Shown here: positions 53,989 through 62,834 of the stretch, in pieces | How positions within the stretch are numbered: position 1 is the stretch's first letter | How the letters are laid out: each line of letters opens with the position of its first letter | Assembly (NCBI RefSeq): GCF_036227485.1 | Contig: NZ_CP109479.1 | Coordinates: 310,001-374,000 of the forward strand | DNA from: Streptomyces sp. NBC_01451 | Lineage (GTDB): Bacteria > Actinomycetota > Actinomycetes > Streptomycetales > Streptomycetaceae | DNA length: 64,000 nt | Reading direction: 5' to 3' | Position numbers and translations under genes: made by a program | The notes under the pieces: generated by a model | What the model saw: the letters and a program-made list of their open reading frames with translations, nothing else | The model's database searches: none | What the model was told of the DNA's origin: nothing

Positions 53989-54766
53989 TCAGCCGGCTGC
54001 ACCGGGGAGTACGGACGACCAGCCGCCGTCGACGACGAGGTTGGCGCCGGTGATGTGACGCCTCGTCGGAGGCGAGGAAGACGGCGGCGTTGACCACCTC
54101 GTCGGGCAGGCCGACACGGCCGATCGGGATGTGACGGGCGATGGTGCGCATGGGGTGGTCGTCCGCGAGCAGGTCGCCGCGGGTGGCCTCGGTGTCGATC
54201 ATTCCCGGGCTGACGCAGTTGGCGCGCACGCCGTACGGGGCTCCCTCAGCGGCGAGTTGGCGGGTCAGGGCGATCACGGCGCCCTTGGACGCGGAGTGCG
54301 CGGTACGCCGGTTGGTGAGGGAGCCGGTGAGGCCGGCCGTCGAGCCGACGGTGAGGACGCAGCCGCGGCTGCGGATCAGGTGCGGCCAGGCGACATGCGC
54401 GGCCAGCCACACCGAGTCGAGCTCGGCGCGCATCGTGAAGGTGAAGTCCTCGTACGACTGGGTATCGACGGCTCCGAAGCGGACGGCGCCGGCATTGGCG
54501 TAGAGGACGTCGATGCCGCCGAACGCGTCCACGGCCTCCTCCACCCAGGCCCGGACGGAGTCCTCGTCGGTGACGTCCAGCGGGGCAGGCGTGAGTGCCG
54601 TGCCGCCTGCCTGTGCGACGAGCCGCTGGGTTTCCAGCGCCGCCTCGTGCAGCAGGTCGCCGCCGACGACGATCGCGCCCTCCGCCGCGAAGCGCAGCGC
54701 CGCGGCCCGGCCCTGCCCGCGAGCCGTCCCGGAGATCAGGGCGACCTTGCCTTCGAGCCGCCTCAC
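53989..54766 (-). pseudogene. SDR oxidoreductase with a late frameshift
   Basis: From GTG 54766: VALISGTARGQGRAAALRF (NAD site), ANAG, SAHSASKGAVIALTRQLA-type catalytic region with HSASKG where YxxxK is usual (Tyr replaced by His), and AVFLASDEAS. Then a 1-nt shift near 54055 puts the expected ending (HITGANLVVDGGWSSVL) out of frame. The His in place of the catalytic Tyr, together with the shift, suggests decay, though the shift alone could be a sequencing error. It overlaps the next SDR gene by GTGA. Confidence 0.75.
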
Positions 54767-55515
54767 GTCGTCTCCGGGCGCAGTGCTTCCGAGATGGACT
54801 TGACGCCGCCGTGCGCGGTCAGGCCGCCGTCGACCGGGATCTCCACGCCGGTGATGAAGGAGGCATGCTCGGAGAGCAGGAACACCACCAGCGGGGCGAC
54901 CTCGGCCACGGTGCCGGTGCGGCCGAGCGGGGTCTCGCGGATGTTCGCCTCGCGGAAGGCGGGGTGGGCGGAGGCGGTCATCTCCGTGTCGATGAAGCCG
55001 GGGTGAATGGTGTTCACACGGATCCCTCGCGGGCCGAGCTCTGTGGCGGCGGCCTTCGACAGGCCGCGCAGCGCCCACTTGCTGGACGTGTAGGCGACCG
55101 GGTAATGGCCGGTGAGCGCCGCGGAGGAGCCGACGTTGACGATGGACGAGCCGGGCGGCATCAGCGGGACGAGGTGCTGGATGCCCAGCAGGGGGCCGGT
55201 GACGTTGACGGTGTGGACGCGGGCGAAGTCCTCCGGCCGTACGTCACCGAGGCGGGCGCGCCAGGTGATGCCCGCGTTGTTGACCAGACCGTCGACTCGG
55301 CCGTACGACTCCCGCAGTTCCGCGGCCAGTGAGGCCCAGTCGTCCTCGCTGGTGACATCGAGACGTCGGCAGTCGCCGACCGGCTCGGCGTCGGTGGCGA
55401 TGACGTGGGCTCCTTCGCGGAACAGGGCCTCGGCCTCGGCGGCACCCTGACCGCGGGCCGCGCCGGTGACGACGACGACCTTGCCGAGGAGCGTCTTGGA
55501 GTGCGGGTCGTTCAC
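54763..55515 (-). CDS. SDR-family oxidoreductase
   Basis: 250 residues from GTG 55515, coupled to the preceding hydrolase gene (GTGA). VVVVTGAARGQGAAEAEALF binds NAD(P). NNAG, the catalytic Ser in VNVGSSAALTG and YTSSK complete the active site. SFITGVEIPVDGGLTAHG is the usual ending. In this setting it probably oxidises or reduces a ring-cleavage or hydroxylated intermediate. Confidence 0.9.
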   Translation of the reverse strand: MNDPHSKTLLGKVVVVTGAARGQGAAEAEALFREGAHVIATDAEPVGDCRRLDVTSEDDWASLAAELRESYGRVDGLVNNAGITWRARLGDVRPEDFARVHTVNVTGPLLGIQHLVPLMPPGSSIVNVGSSAALTGHYPVAYTSSKWALRGLSKAAATELGPRGIRVNTIHPGFIDTEMTASAHPAFREANIRETPLGRTGTVAEVAPLVVFLLSEHASFITGVEIPVDGGLTAHGGVKSISEALRPETT

Positions 55516-56483
55516 GGCCGCTCCCGGGTGCGGCGGCGGGCGGTCGGCAGCGGCACGGGATCTTTGCCTGAGACCACGGTGTTGGAGACGGTTCCGATGC
55601 CCTCGACGGTGAGCGTGACGGTGTCGCCGGGCTTCAGTGGCGGCGGGGACTGCTCACCTCGTACGCCCCACAGCTCCGCCAGGCAGCCGCCGTTGCCGCA
55701 GGTGCCCGAGCCGAGGAGGTCGCCGGGGCGGACGACGGTGCCGCGTGAGGCGTAGGCGACCATCTCTTCGAAGGTCCAGCTCATGTTGGACAGCAGATCC
55801 TTGCCGACGACCTCGCCGTTGACCGAGGCGGTCAGCCCGAGCCGCAGGAAGCCGTCGGCATCCCTGTACGGCTCCAGCTCGTCGGCGGTGACCAGGTACG
55901 GCCCGAGGGTGGCGGCCGTGTCCTTGCCCTTGCACGGGCCGAGCCGGACCTGCATCTCGCGGGACTGCAGATCGCGTGCGGACCAGTCGTTGAAGATCGT
56001 GTAGCCGATGATGTGGTCGCGGGCCTGTTCAGGGGTGAGGTCGCGGCCCGTACGGCCGATGACCGCGGCGACCTCCAGCTCGAAGTCGAGCACGTGGCTG
56101 CCCGGCGGCACCGGCACGTCGTCGTGGGCGCCGATGATCGCGTACGGATTGGTGAAGTAGAAGGTGGGTGCGTCGTACCACGCCTCGGGCACCCCGGCGA
56201 CGCCGTCCACGGCTCGACGTACACCTTCGACGTGTTCCTCGAACGTGACGAAGTCCCGCACGGTGGGCGGCTCCAGCGGCGGGAGCAGGCGCACCTCGGA
56301 CACATGGGGTCCCGCCGGGACGTCGAGGGCCGCGGCGCCCATGTCGAGCAGGGCGTGGAGGCCGTCCCCGGAGCGGAGCAGCTCCATGAACGAGCGCACC
56401 CCTGGTATCGGGTACAGGGTGCCGTCCTCCTCGACGGCGGCGACCCGGCGCTGGTCGTGTTGTTCGTAGGCGGCGAAACGCAT
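55512..56483 (-). CDS. Fumarylacetoacetate hydrolase (FAH) family protein
   Basis: 323 residues from ATG 56483. The C-terminal catalytic domain has the acidic metal ligands in DFELEVAAVIGRTGRDL (E-x-E) and the Asp in YTIFNDWSARDLQ, plus GPCKGKDTAATLGPYLVT. FAH enzymes hydrolyse C-C bonds of 1,3-dicarbonyl or meta-cleavage products, or decarboxylate/tautomerise them. It is one of two FAH paralogues in the operon, directly after the dioxygenase gene. Confidence 0.9.
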   Translation of the reverse strand: MRFAAYEQHDQRRVAAVEEDGTLYPIPGVRSFMELLRSGDGLHALLDMGAAALDVPAGPHVSEVRLLPPLEPPTVRDFVTFEEHVEGVRRAVDGVAGVPEAWYDAPTFYFTNPYAIIGAHDDVPVPPGSHVLDFELEVAAVIGRTGRDLTPEQARDHIIGYTIFNDWSARDLQSREMQVRLGPCKGKDTAATLGPYLVTADELEPYRDADGFLRLGLTASVNGEVVGKDLLSNMSWTFEEMVAYASRGTVVRPGDLLGSGTCGNGGCLAELWGVRGEQSPPPLKPGDTVTLTVEGIGTVSNTVVSGKDPVPLPTARRRTRERP

Positions 56484-56586
56484 GGCGGCTCCAGGATCCG
56501 ACGGTGGTCGGGACATCGGGGACCGGGGGCGCGGTGTGGGAGTCAGGGCAGTTGACAGGGCCACCGCGCCCCCGGGACTCGGGGGA

Positions 56587-57519
56587 TCAGACCGGCGGGG
56601 CGACGAACACGCCGCGGTCGACGTCGTTGAACGACTCCTTGGCGACCATCTCGTTCATCGGGTTGGCCGTGCCCCACTGGTCGGCGACATCCGGCTGGGA
56701 GAAGTCGTAGACGTGCGGGTGCCAGGTGTCCTCGTCGAGGAGCTCCAGCTCGGTGGTGTACTCGACGGTGTTGCCGTGCGGGTCGAGGAAATAGGTGAAC
56801 GTGTTGTCGCCCGCCGTGTGCCGGCCGGGGCCCCAGAGCTTCGTGAAGCCGGCCCGGATGACGCGGCCGGAGCCGCGCATGTACTCGTCGATGCCGCGCA
56901 TCTCGAAGGAGATGTGGTGCAGGGCGGTGTGCGGGCCCTTGGCGATGGCCATGGAGTGGTGCTGGTTGGAGATCCGCATGAAGTGCATGGCCTCGCCGAT
57001 GTGCGGCGAGGTGAGGGTGTCGGAGAGGCGGAAGCCGAGGTGGGTCTCGTACCACTCACGGGTCTTGTTCAGATCCGGCGAGTTGAGGACGACATGGCTC
57101 AGCTTGACCGGGATCGACTCCTTCTCCTCGATCCTGCGGTGCTGGCGCACCTCGACATCGGCGGAGACCTCGATGGTGCGGCCGTCGACGTCGAAGAAAC
57201 GGAAGCCGTAACCGCCGCCGGGCGTTTCCACCTTGCCCGGCTGGGTGACCAACTGCACGCCACCGGCGAGGAGTTGCTCGGCGAGCGTGTCGACGTCGGC
57301 CGGGTTCGCCGCGCCGTAGGACACGAGGTCGAGGCGCTTCTCGTCGGCCTTGCGCAGCCGCACGACGTACTGCTCCGGGCTGCCCTCGGCGGCCAGGAAG
57401 GAGATCCCGGAGTCCTCGGCGACCTTGGTCAGGCCCCAGACGCCGGCGTAGAAGTCGAGTTGCTTGTCGTAGTCGGGCACGGCGAGGTCGACGTGTCGCA
57501 GGTGGGTGAGCAGACGCAT
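56587..57519 (-). CDS. VOC-family extradiol (catechol-type) dioxygenase
   Basis: 310 residues. Two tandem glyoxalase-fold modules: the first starts HLRHVDLAVPDYDKQL; the second starts LSHVVLNSPDLNKTREWYE. Likely Fe(II) ligands of type I extradiol enzymes are found in the second module: His in SHVVLN, His in HTALHHISFEM, and Glu in DPHGNTVEYTTEL. NQHHSMAIAKGP is also typical. It would open a dihydroxylated ring next to the diol. Stop and next start are spaced by about 100 bp. Confidence 0.88.
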   Translation of the reverse strand: MRLLTHLRHVDLAVPDYDKQLDFYAGVWGLTKVAEDSGISFLAAEGSPEQYVVRLRKADEKRLDLVSYGAANPADVDTLAEQLLAGGVQLVTQPGKVETPGGGYGFRFFDVDGRTIEVSADVEVRQHRRIEEKESIPVKLSHVVLNSPDLNKTREWYETHLGFRLSDTLTSPHIGEAMHFMRISNQHHSMAIAKGPHTALHHISFEMRGIDEYMRGSGRVIRAGFTKLWGPGRHTAGDNTFTYFLDPHGNTVEYTTELELLDEDTWHPHVYDFSQPDVADQWGTANPMNEMVAKESFNDVDRGVFVAPPV

Positions 57520-57523
57520 GGTG

Positions 57524-58573
57524 TCAGTTCCTCCGGAAGAGGGCGGTCGCGTTGCCGCCGCGTACGGCGTGGAAGTCGGCGTCGGGCAGGTCGGCGGCGC
57601 GCAGTGCGCCGACCGGGTCCTCGGTGCCCATGTCGAAGGGGAAGTCGGAGCCGAGCAGCACGCGATCGGATCCGGCGACCCGGATCAACTCCCGCAGCAC
57701 GTGCGGGTCGTGGACCAGGGAGTCGAACCAGATCCGCTTCAGGTAGCTGCTGGGCAGGTGCGCGCAGTCGGCGCCGGCGTCGGAGCGGGCCGACCAGGCG
57801 TGGTCGGAGCGGCCGATGTGGGTGGGCAGATAGCCACCGCCGTGCGCCGCGATCACCTTCAGCCCGGGATGGCGGTCCAGGACGCCGGAGAAGATCAGGT
57901 GGGAGAGCGCGACGGCGTTCTCGGTGGGCTGTCCGACGGTGTTGGACAGGTACCACTGGTCCAACCGCTCGTCGAGGGTGCAGCCGAACGGGTGCAGGAA
58001 GAGAATCGCGTCCGTCTCCTCGGCTCGCCGCCAGAGTGCCTCGTAGGCCGGGTCGGACAGCTCGCGCCCTGGCGCGTGGCTGGAGATCTCCACGCCCAGT
58101 AGCCCCTGCTCCAAGGCGTGTTCGAGAGCATGGACGGCCTGGGCCGGGTGCTGGAGGGGGACGAGGCCGAGACCCTTCAGCCGGGCGGGGGCCTGGGCAC
58201 AGTGCGCGGCCGTCGCCTCGTTGGCCAGCCGGTAGAGCTTCTCGGCCGTGCCCTCGTCCGCCCAGTAGTGGTAGTGCGACGGCGACGGACTGACCAGCTG
58301 GACGTCGACGCCCTGCCGGTCCATGGCAGCCAGTCGTACAGCGACGTCGGTGAGTCGCGGGATGCGCTCGCGCACCATGGGCCCGCCGACGGCGAGCGCG
58401 GCGGGTCCGTTGCGGCGGGCGTCCAGAGCCCTGGCCTCGGCCAGACCGGGGAGGTCGGCCACAAGGTCCTCGACCTCCGGGAGCAAGACGTGCGCGTGGA
58501 CGTCGACGGTCGGGGATCGGTGCGCGTCTCCACTCGCCGAGGAGTGGAGGCCGTGCGGCGGGTGGGCGGTCAC
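57524..58573 (-). CDS. Amidohydrolase, ACMSD-like (decarboxylase or hydrolase)
   Basis: 349 residues from GTG 58573, overlapping the monooxygenase stop (GTGA). Metal-binding His-x-His in VDVHAHVLLPEVED, further His in ISSHAPGREL and KVIAAHGGGYLPTH, and the late Asp in LLGSDFPFDMG place it in the amidohydrolase-2/ACMSD group. That group includes decarboxylases of aromatic and ring-cleavage acids. It could remove the carboxyl group before or after ring cleavage. Confidence 0.88.
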   Translation of the reverse strand: MTAHPPHGLHSSASGDAHRSPTVDVHAHVLLPEVEDLVADLPGLAEARALDARRNGPAALAVGGPMVRERIPRLTDVAVRLAAMDRQGVDVQLVSPSPSHYHYWADEGTAEKLYRLANEATAAHCAQAPARLKGLGLVPLQHPAQAVHALEHALEQGLLGVEISSHAPGRELSDPAYEALWRRAEETDAILFLHPFGCTLDERLDQWYLSNTVGQPTENAVALSHLIFSGVLDRHPGLKVIAAHGGGYLPTHIGRSDHAWSARSDAGADCAHLPSSYLKRIWFDSLVHDPHVLRELIRVAGSDRVLLGSDFPFDMGTEDPVGALRAADLPDADFHAVRGGNATALFRRN

Positions 58574-59700
58574 GGCAGCTCCTTGAGCATCGTCATCGTG
58601 CGACCGAACAGGCCGGGGACATCGGCGTCGCGCACGCCGTCCAGCTGCCACTGTCCGAGCTGGACGGACGCCTCGACGACGGCCCGTACCCGTGGGATGC
58701 GGCGGTCGTAGTACTCCTGGAACAGCTCGTCGCCCCAGGCCTTGTCGCCGGCGAGCAGCTCTGCGAGGACGAGGGCGTCCTCCAGGGACATGGCAGCGCC
58801 CTGGGCGAGGGTGGGTGGGCAGCAATGGGCGGCGTCGCCGACCAGGACCACCCGGCCGCGATGCCATGAGCCCTCGACCAACAGCTTGTCGAACCAGGTG
58901 TAGTTGACCCGTTCCGGGTCGGTGATGTGCGGAGTGATCTCGGCCCAGAAACCGCCGTACCCCTGCGCGAGCCTGCGCATCTCGTCCGCGTACGAGGCCG
59001 GAGCGATGGAAGCGCGGTCGCGGCACTTCTCGACGACGTAGGCGTAGATGGTGTTCTCGCTGGTGGGACAGTAACCGGCGATATAGGCCGGGCCGCCGTA
59101 GGCGAGGTCCGTACGCACCATGCCCGTGGGCCGCGGCGCGGCTGTGCGCCAGATCGCCATGCCGGTCGGCTCGGGTTTGTCCGTGATGCCGATCGCGTCG
59201 CGGGTGGCCGAGTTGAGACCGTCGGCAGCGATCACCAGGTCATAGCGGCCGGTAGTGCCGTCGCTGAAGCGCACCGAAACCCCGCTGGCGTCCTGCTCCA
59301 GAGTCTCGACGGTGGCGCCCAGGCGCACGTCGGCGCCACAGGCCCGGACGGCGTCGATGAGGATCCGCTGCAGCTGGGGTCGCTGCATGCCGAGGGTGGC
59401 GGGCAGGTCGTCGCCACCGGTCTGGAAGTCCTCTGCCTGGTGGAGCAGGGTGCCGTCGGGCGCGATGACACCGAGGGAGCCGAAGGCGAAGCCCGATTCC
59501 TCGACCTGCTCCCAGACACCGAGTTCGCGCAGGACGCGCAGGGCGTTGCCCTGGAGGGTGATGCCGGACCCGGTGGTGGCGTTCCAGTCGGGCCTGGCCT
59601 CTATCAGGTCGACGGCAAGGCCGGCGCGACGCAGGAGAACGGTGACGGCATTACCGGAGGCGCCGCCGCCGATGACAAGGACTCTGCGGGGTGTACTCAA
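58570..59700 (-). CDS. FAD-dependent monooxygenase (aromatic hydroxylase)
   Basis: 376 residues from TTG 59700 with AAAGGAG upstream. VLVIGGGASGNAVTVLLRRA binds the ADP of FAD, LVIAADGLNSATRDA is the DG motif, and RVVLVGDAAHCCPPTLAQGA is the GD motif of class A flavoprotein hydroxylases. It resembles salicylate/3-hydroxybenzoate-type enzymes. It probably makes the diol that is the substrate of the extradiol dioxygenase. Confidence 0.93.
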   Translation of the reverse strand: MSTPRRVLVIGGGASGNAVTVLLRRAGLAVDLIEARPDWNATTGSGITLQGNALRVLRELGVWEQVEESGFAFGSLGVIAPDGTLLHQAEDFQTGGDDLPATLGMQRPQLQRILIDAVRACGADVRLGATVETLEQDASGVSVRFSDGTTGRYDLVIAADGLNSATRDAIGITDKPEPTGMAIWRTAAPRPTGMVRTDLAYGGPAYIAGYCPTSENTIYAYVVEKCRDRASIAPASYADEMRRLAQGYGGFWAEITPHITDPERVNYTWFDKLLVEGSWHRGRVVLVGDAAHCCPPTLAQGAAMSLEDALVLAELLAGDKAWGDELFQEYYDRRIPRVRAVVEASVQLGQWQLDGVRDADVPGLFGRTMTMLKELP

Positions 59701-59724
59701 GGGGGAACTCCTTTGTTCCGCCGG

Positions 59725-60702
59725 TTACTTGACGGCGATCGGGTTGACCGGGGAGCCAACGGCACCGGTGATGGGGAGAGGCGCGGCGGTGAGCCAGAAC
59801 TCGTACACGCCGTCGTCGGAACAGTCCGCGGCGAGGGCGTCGAGGTCCCACATCTCGCCTATCAGCAGGCCCATGTTGGGGATCACGACCTGGTGCAGCG
59901 GCTGGAAGGCGTGGTCGAACTCGTTGGGGCGGACCTCGAAACCCCAGGTGTCGGTGGCTATCGCGGCGATGTCGCTGCCGTGCAGCCATCCGGCGGTGGT
60001 GAACGACAGGCCGGGCGCGGGACCGCCCGCGTAGTCGCCCCAGCCGTCCCGCCGGGCGCGGGCGAGATGCCCGGTGCGGACCACGACGATGTCGCCGCGG
60101 CCGACGCTCACCCCGTGGGCCTCGGCGGTCGCGGTGAGGTGTTCCTCGGTGATGGCGAACCCGTCGGGCAACTCACCCTGCTCGCCGACCACGTGGCCCA
60201 CGTCCAGGAGTACACCGCGGCCGGCGACGTACGGTGCCATGTGCTCGATACCGGTGACCTGGTCGCCGGCGCAGGTGACGACCTTCTCGGCCGCCCGTCC
60301 GTTCCACGCCTTGCCGTGGTCGAAGATGTGGCCGAGCCCGTCCCACTGGGTGGAGCACTGCAACGGCATGCTGATCACGTCGTCGGCGCCGCCGATGCCG
60401 TGCGGGAAGCCCTGATCGGCCAGGACCGCGTCGGTGCCGGTGTCGAGCATGGTGTGCACCGGGTTGGTGCGCCGCCGCCAGCCCTTCTGCGGGCCGTTCA
60501 TGTCGAACCGCTGCGACAGCGAGAAGCTCACTCCGCGTCGGACCAAGGCGGCACCCTCACGCCGCTTGTCCTCGGTGAGCAGGTTGAGGGTGCCCAGGAC
60601 GTCGTCCTCGCCCCAGCGCCCCCAGTTGGAGTACGCCTTGGCGGCCTCGGCGATCGCGCCCTCCGGGTCGCGGCGGTCCAGGCTCACGCCGTTCCCGCTC
60701 AC
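59725..60702 (-). CDS. Cyclase-family protein (kynurenine formamidase-like)
   Basis: 325 residues from GTG 60702, coupled to the FAH gene before it (GTGA). The PF04199 metal-binding motif appears as TQWDGLGHIFDHGKAWNG, with further GVLLDVGHVVG and DIVVVRTGHLAR. Family members hydrolyse N-formyl or lactone/ester bonds. In this operon it may hydrolyse a cyclic or amide intermediate; a kynurenine route is possible but the other kynurenine genes are missing. Confidence 0.88.
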   Translation of the reverse strand: MSGNGVSLDRRDPEGAIAEAAKAYSNWGRWGEDDVLGTLNLLTEDKRREGAALVRRGVSFSLSQRFDMNGPQKGWRRRTNPVHTMLDTGTDAVLADQGFPHGIGGADDVISMPLQCSTQWDGLGHIFDHGKAWNGRAAEKVVTCAGDQVTGIEHMAPYVAGRGVLLDVGHVVGEQGELPDGFAITEEHLTATAEAHGVSVGRGDIVVVRTGHLARARRDGWGDYAGGPAPGLSFTTAGWLHGSDIAAIATDTWGFEVRPNEFDHAFQPLHQVVIPNMGLLIGEMWDLDALAADCSDDGVYEFWLTAAPLPITGAVGSPVNPIAVK

Positions 60703-61682
60703 GCCGTTCCCTCCGCGACACAGCGGGTGCGCTGCACGCCCAGACCCGTGATGGAACCCTCCATGACGTCACCGTCACGCAGCAGGCGCCCCCAGTGGAT
60801 GCCGTTGCCGGCCGGGCTGCCGGTCAACACCAGGTCGCCGGGCAGGAGTTGAGCGGTCTGCGAGGCGTACGACACCAGCCGCGCGACCCCGAAGAGCATG
60901 TCCTTGGTGGACTCGTCCTGCATGGTCTCGCCGTTCAACGTGAGCGTGACCCGCAGGTCACCGGTGTCCGCGATCGACTCGGCCGGCACCAGCCACGGAC
61001 CGAGCGGCGTGAAACCGGGAGCGTTCTTGCTGCGCAGCCAGTCGGTGCCGATGGCCTTCATGTCCCGGCGGAACACGGTGGCGCGGTCGGTGAGGTCGTT
61101 GGCGATGGTGTACCCGGCGACGTGCTCCAGGGCCTCCTCGACCGTCACCCGGTAAGCGGGCCTGGCGATGACGGCCGCCAACTCCAGCTCCCAGTCCGGC
61201 TTTTCGGCCCAGGCGGGCAGGACCACGTCGTCGTAGGGGCCCGTGATCGCGCTCGGCAGACCGATAAAGACGTACGGCAGGTCCTCGGCGGCCCGGCGGT
61301 CCATGACTGCGGCGATCTCCTCGCGCGCCTCCTCGACCGTGCGCGGGTCGTCGGGAGAGCGGTGGGCGACCTCCAGGTCGATCACGTGCTGCCGGTAGTT
61401 GGCGCCGGACTGGAAGATCTGCCGCGGCTCGATGGGGGCGTGCACGCGCAGGCCCTCCAGCGGATGCCGGCCGAAGGTGTCGTCGTCCGCCAGGGTGCGC
61501 AGGAGGGGAAGGGTCTCCTCCCATCGCTCCACCACGGCGCGCAGATCCGACGGCGCCCAGTCCAGGGCGCTGCGCAGATCGAGTACCCGGTCTTCGACCA
61601 GGAGGCCGGGAAAGGGCTCCCCGCCCTGGGCGGAGAAGGTGCCGAGCGCGAACGGACCGGCAGGTTGCGCGAACATTGCCAT
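60699..61682 (-). CDS. FAH-family hydrolase, first gene of the catabolic operon
   Basis: 327 residues from ATG 61682 with GGAGGAAAT upstream. KPDWELELAAVIARPAYRVT (metal-binding Glu residues), YTIANDLTDRATVFR and GFTPLGPWLVPAESI are the FAH core. It is a paralogue of the FAH gene at 55.5 kb with low similarity, so the two probably act on different intermediates. Being first, it is next to the presumed LysR-controlled promoter. Confidence 0.92.
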   Translation of the reverse strand: MAMFAQPAGPFALGTFSAQGGEPFPGLLVEDRVLDLRSALDWAPSDLRAVVERWEETLPLLRTLADDDTFGRHPLEGLRVHAPIEPRQIFQSGANYRQHVIDLEVAHRSPDDPRTVEEAREEIAAVMDRRAAEDLPYVFIGLPSAITGPYDDVVLPAWAEKPDWELELAAVIARPAYRVTVEEALEHVAGYTIANDLTDRATVFRRDMKAIGTDWLRSKNAPGFTPLGPWLVPAESIADTGDLRVTLTLNGETMQDESTKDMLFGVARLVSYASQTAQLLPGDLVLTGSPAGNGIHWGRLLRDGDVMEGSITGLGVQRTRCVAEGTA

Positions 61683-61721
61683 CAGATTTCCTCCTGCTGG
61701 GTTGCGGTCTACTCTGGCCCC

Positions 61722-61776
61722 GATCGGCCGATCACGGAAATAAATTCTGTGGATGCGTCGAATCCATGCCATGGAT
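61722..61776. promoter_or_regulatory. LysR-type operator region between the operon and its regulator
   Basis: The palindrome ATCCATG-C-CATGGAT (61762-61776) has the T-N11-A form of LysR boxes (T 61763, A 61775), and TGGAT (61750-61754) may form a second half-site. A second palindrome GATCGGCCGATC lies at 61722-61733. They sit in the 120 bp between the divergent starts at 61682 and 61803. Confidence 0.68.
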
Positions 61777-61802
61777 GACTCTCGCTGCTAGGTGGTTGCC
61801 CG

Positions 61803-62726
61803 GTGAACCTGTCCCGACTCGATCTCAATCTGGTCCTCGCCCTTCGCGCGCTGCTGGAGGAACGCAATGTCACCCGGGCCGGGGAGCGCATCGGCCTCAG
61901 CCAGCCGGCCATGAGCGCCGCGCTGTCCAGGCTGCGCCGCCATTTCGACGACGAATTGCTCGCCCGGACCGGCAACGCCTACGAACTGACTCCGCTCGGC
62001 GCCGCCCTGCGCGACCGCAGCGCCACCGCGTGCGACCTCCTGGAGCGGGTCTTCGCCAGCCAGGCCGACTTCGACCCGGCCGCGGAGAGCCGGGAGTTCA
62101 CCCTCCTCGCCTCCGACTACGGGGCGGCCGTGTTCGGCGCCGCACTCGCCCGCACCCTGCACGAGGAGGCGCCCGGCATCCGGCTCACCTTCCAGCACCC
62201 GGCACCGTCCGTCGTGGAGAACACCGCGGCAGTACTGAGCAGCGTCGACGGACTGCTGATGCCGCACGGCGTCATCGACGGCTTCCCCACCGTCGACCTC
62301 CACCAGGACCGCTGGCTGTGCCTGGTCGCCGACGATCACCCCGAGGTCGGTGACGCACTCACCCTGGACCAGCTGGGGCATCTGCCCTGGGCCGTCTACC
62401 AGCGCCCTTATGACGCCCCGGCGGCCCGCCAGCTCAGCATGATAGGGATCAGTCCCCGGGTGGAGGTGTCCGTGCAGACCTTCCAGCTGCTGCCGCCCAT
62501 GGTCGAGGGCACCCGCCGGGTCGCGATGATCCAGGAGCGCCTGGCGCGCAAGGCGGTCCGCTCCGCCGCGGTGCGCGTCCTGCCCTGCCCCTTCGAGGCC
62601 GTACCGGTACAGGAGGCGATGTGGTGGCACCCGGTGCACACCCAGGACGCGGGCCACATCTGGCTGCGACAGAAGGCCGCGGAGGTCGGCGCGACACTCG
62701 CGGGCAACGGCTTGGCGGGGGCCTGA
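61803..62726 (+). CDS. LysR-family regulator of the catabolic operon
   Basis: 307 residues from GTG 61803. The N-terminal helix-turn-helix is canonical (LNLVLALRALLEERNVTRAG, IGLSQPAMSAALSRLRRHF, LTPLG), followed by a substrate-binding domain (FTLLASDYGAAVFGAALA). It resembles NodD/NahR/SyrM-like members of the family that respond to aromatic acids. The divergent position and palindromic box support control of the ten-gene operon. Confidence 0.93.
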   Translation: MNLSRLDLNLVLALRALLEERNVTRAGERIGLSQPAMSAALSRLRRHFDDELLARTGNAYELTPLGAALRDRSATACDLLERVFASQADFDPAAESREFTLLASDYGAAVFGAALARTLHEEAPGIRLTFQHPAPSVVENTAAVLSSVDGLLMPHGVIDGFPTVDLHQDRWLCLVADDHPEVGDALTLDQLGHLPWAVYQRPYDAPAARQLSMIGISPRVEVSVQTFQLLPPMVEGTRRVAMIQERLARKAVRSAAVRVLPCPFEAVPVQEAMWWHPVHTQDAGHIWLRQKAAEVGATLAGNGLAGA

Positions 62727-62735
62727 GCGCGCCGT

Positions 62736-62785
62736 AAGGGGCGCGGGGAACTGCGCGACCGGCCCCAATGGCGCCGCAGGCGAGC
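62736..62785 (+). repeat. Dispersed Streptomyces intergenic repeat
   Basis: The AAGGGGCGCGGGGAACTGCG run followed by CGACCGGCCC resembles a short sequence that recurs many times between genes in Streptomyces genomes (from memory, usually 'GGGGCGCGGGGAACTGCGCGACC'). It lies between the convergent LysR and MFS genes and might act as a bidirectional terminator. Confidence 0.6.
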
Positions 62786-62834
62786 GACAGCCACGTGGCA
62801 CCCACAGCGGAGCATTCAGCCTCTGGACCAGCCA

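Noticed and set aside
56482..58293. Plus-strand ORF of 603 aa
   Set aside because: It is antisense to the dioxygenase and amidohydrolase genes, with no motif.
58927..60852. Plus-strand ORF of 641 aa
   Set aside because: It is antisense to the monooxygenase and cyclase-family genes.
59725..61682. Kynurenine degradation cluster
   Set aside because: The cyclase-family and ACMSD-like genes hint at it, but tryptophan dioxygenase, kynureninase and 3-hydroxyanthranilate dioxygenase are not seen.
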